NCBI GenBank assembly: GCA_001949185.1
Contig: BDGG01000006.1
Location: 974,827-1,038,826 of the forward strand
DNA: 64,000 nt
Direction: 5' to 3'
From: Ramazzottius varieornatus
Lineage: Eukaryota > Tardigrada > Eutardigrada > Parachela > Ramazzottiidae
Under the pieces are notes generated by a model that saw only the letters and a program-made list of their open reading frames with translations, did no database searches and was not told the DNA's origin. Position 1 is the first letter of the stretch, and the number at the start of each line of letters is the position of its first letter. Positions 63,270-64,000 of this stretch are shown here, in pieces. The position numbers were made by a program, and so were the translations under genes.

Positions 63270-64000
63270 CTGCAAAAGTTAGTCATGAGCGGCGGTGTTG
63301 GCCTATCGAAACTGTGGTTCCCGAGGCTTGGGATTGCGCTTGCCGGTGGCTTCGACAAAAGGAGCACTCGGCCCCAGTTGTACCTGCGAACTTGCTGGTT
63401 TCGCCCGGATGGGCTATAGCGGTGGCATGCTTATTTGAGCATCAGGAAGAAAAACCAGGACGGGATTGAAGAACGGAAGACTTGGAGAAGGAGTAGGTTA
63501 CAGAAATAGCGTCGGTAAAGCGAAATAGAAACTGAAAATTTCGTCAGCTGGTGGGAACACGAGTCGCTCCGGAGTAGGTCGTAATTACACTGTCATGTCC
63601 CGTCGATTTCTTCGCGGAGAATTATCGTTGATTAAGCTGTTTTCTTTATTTTCTGATCTTGGACTGATATGAAAGAGCTGCCAGCACGGTAAGATGGGAG
63701 AGCCTCGGAGAAGCAGACAGTAATCGCTGAAGAATCGAGCGAGCTTCTTCACCATCTGTTCACCAAAAGAAACTTTTCCTGCCGTCGTTATTTTCATCGG
63801 AGGCTCGAAACGATCTCAGGATATCCTAGAATGCGAAGCTGGAGAGTAGAAAACTGAAGCAGAATTTATGAAATCGTTTTTGATGGAAGGAATCGGAACG
63901 CGGAAATGACGCATTTTGGTATTCTAGGGCTTGGCTGATTCATCGTTCTATCGCCGTCAGCTGATAAGACTGTCCATATCGTTACCTTACCCTTCAAACT
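63270..64000. other. Right end of window
   Basis: Noncoding as far as I can see. It may include the upstream exon of the SANT/MADF-like ORF and the right terminus of the Harbinger element. Confidence 0.4.

Overview
The window is genomic DNA from a small-genome animal. The genes are dense (about one per 5 kb) and split into many short exons with GT-AG introns. Most products are animal proteins: a class I glucose transporter, peptide O-xylosyltransferase, PINK1, AP-2 mu, a Nibbler/mut-7-type exonuclease, a CAT-family amino acid transporter, CPSF6 and GPATCH1. No marker in the sequence fixes the phylum. A compact-genome protostome, possibly a tardigrade, is my guess and is not demonstrated.

Layout, left to right: the 3' part of CPSF6 (+), cut by the window edge; a GLUT-type glucose transporter (+); GMP synthase (-); PINK1 (+); a DUF1264/oil-body-associated-protein homologue (-); xylosyltransferase (+); two COQ3-like methyltransferases (-, -); a three-finger CCCH protein (+); a tRNA-Ala(CGC) gene (-); GPATCH1 (-); a complete hAT transposon (-); a third COQ3-like methyltransferase (+); an EXD3/Nibbler exonuclease with an RG-rich N-terminus (+); a cationic amino acid transporter (+); a broken second hAT copy (+); AP-2 mu (+); and a PIF/Harbinger element with a nuclease ORF (+) and a SANT/MADF-like ORF (-). 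Exon boundaries in the main genes were chosen by hand so that splice sites, reading phase and family conservation all agree. Where this fails it is stated.

The gene set is mostly housekeeping: mRNA 3'-end processing and splicing (CPSF6, GPATCH1, CCCH protein), small-RNA trimming (Nibbler), nutrient uptake (GLUT, CAT), purine synthesis (GMPS), mitochondrial quality control (PINK1), proteoglycan initiation (XYLT) and clathrin-mediated endocytosis (AP2M1). The genes are not an operon. Several pairs are head-to-head and may share promoters (GMPS/PINK1, DUF1264/XYLT, COQ3-B/CCCH).

The most striking unexplained signal is a dispersed family of palindromic hairpins of about 50-125 bp, with arms containing AGTGGCGCAC / GTGCGCCACT. 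I found about 33 clusters, about 31 of them inside introns and none in exons. Some clusters are arrays of two or three hairpins nested in one outer palindrome, and in several copies both arms have changed together so that pairing is kept. Other notable points are the triplicated membrane-anchored COQ3-like methyltransferases (one without the usual SEVxEH motif), an animal DUF1264 gene, and an apparent excess of the palindrome TGACGTCA in upstream regions.
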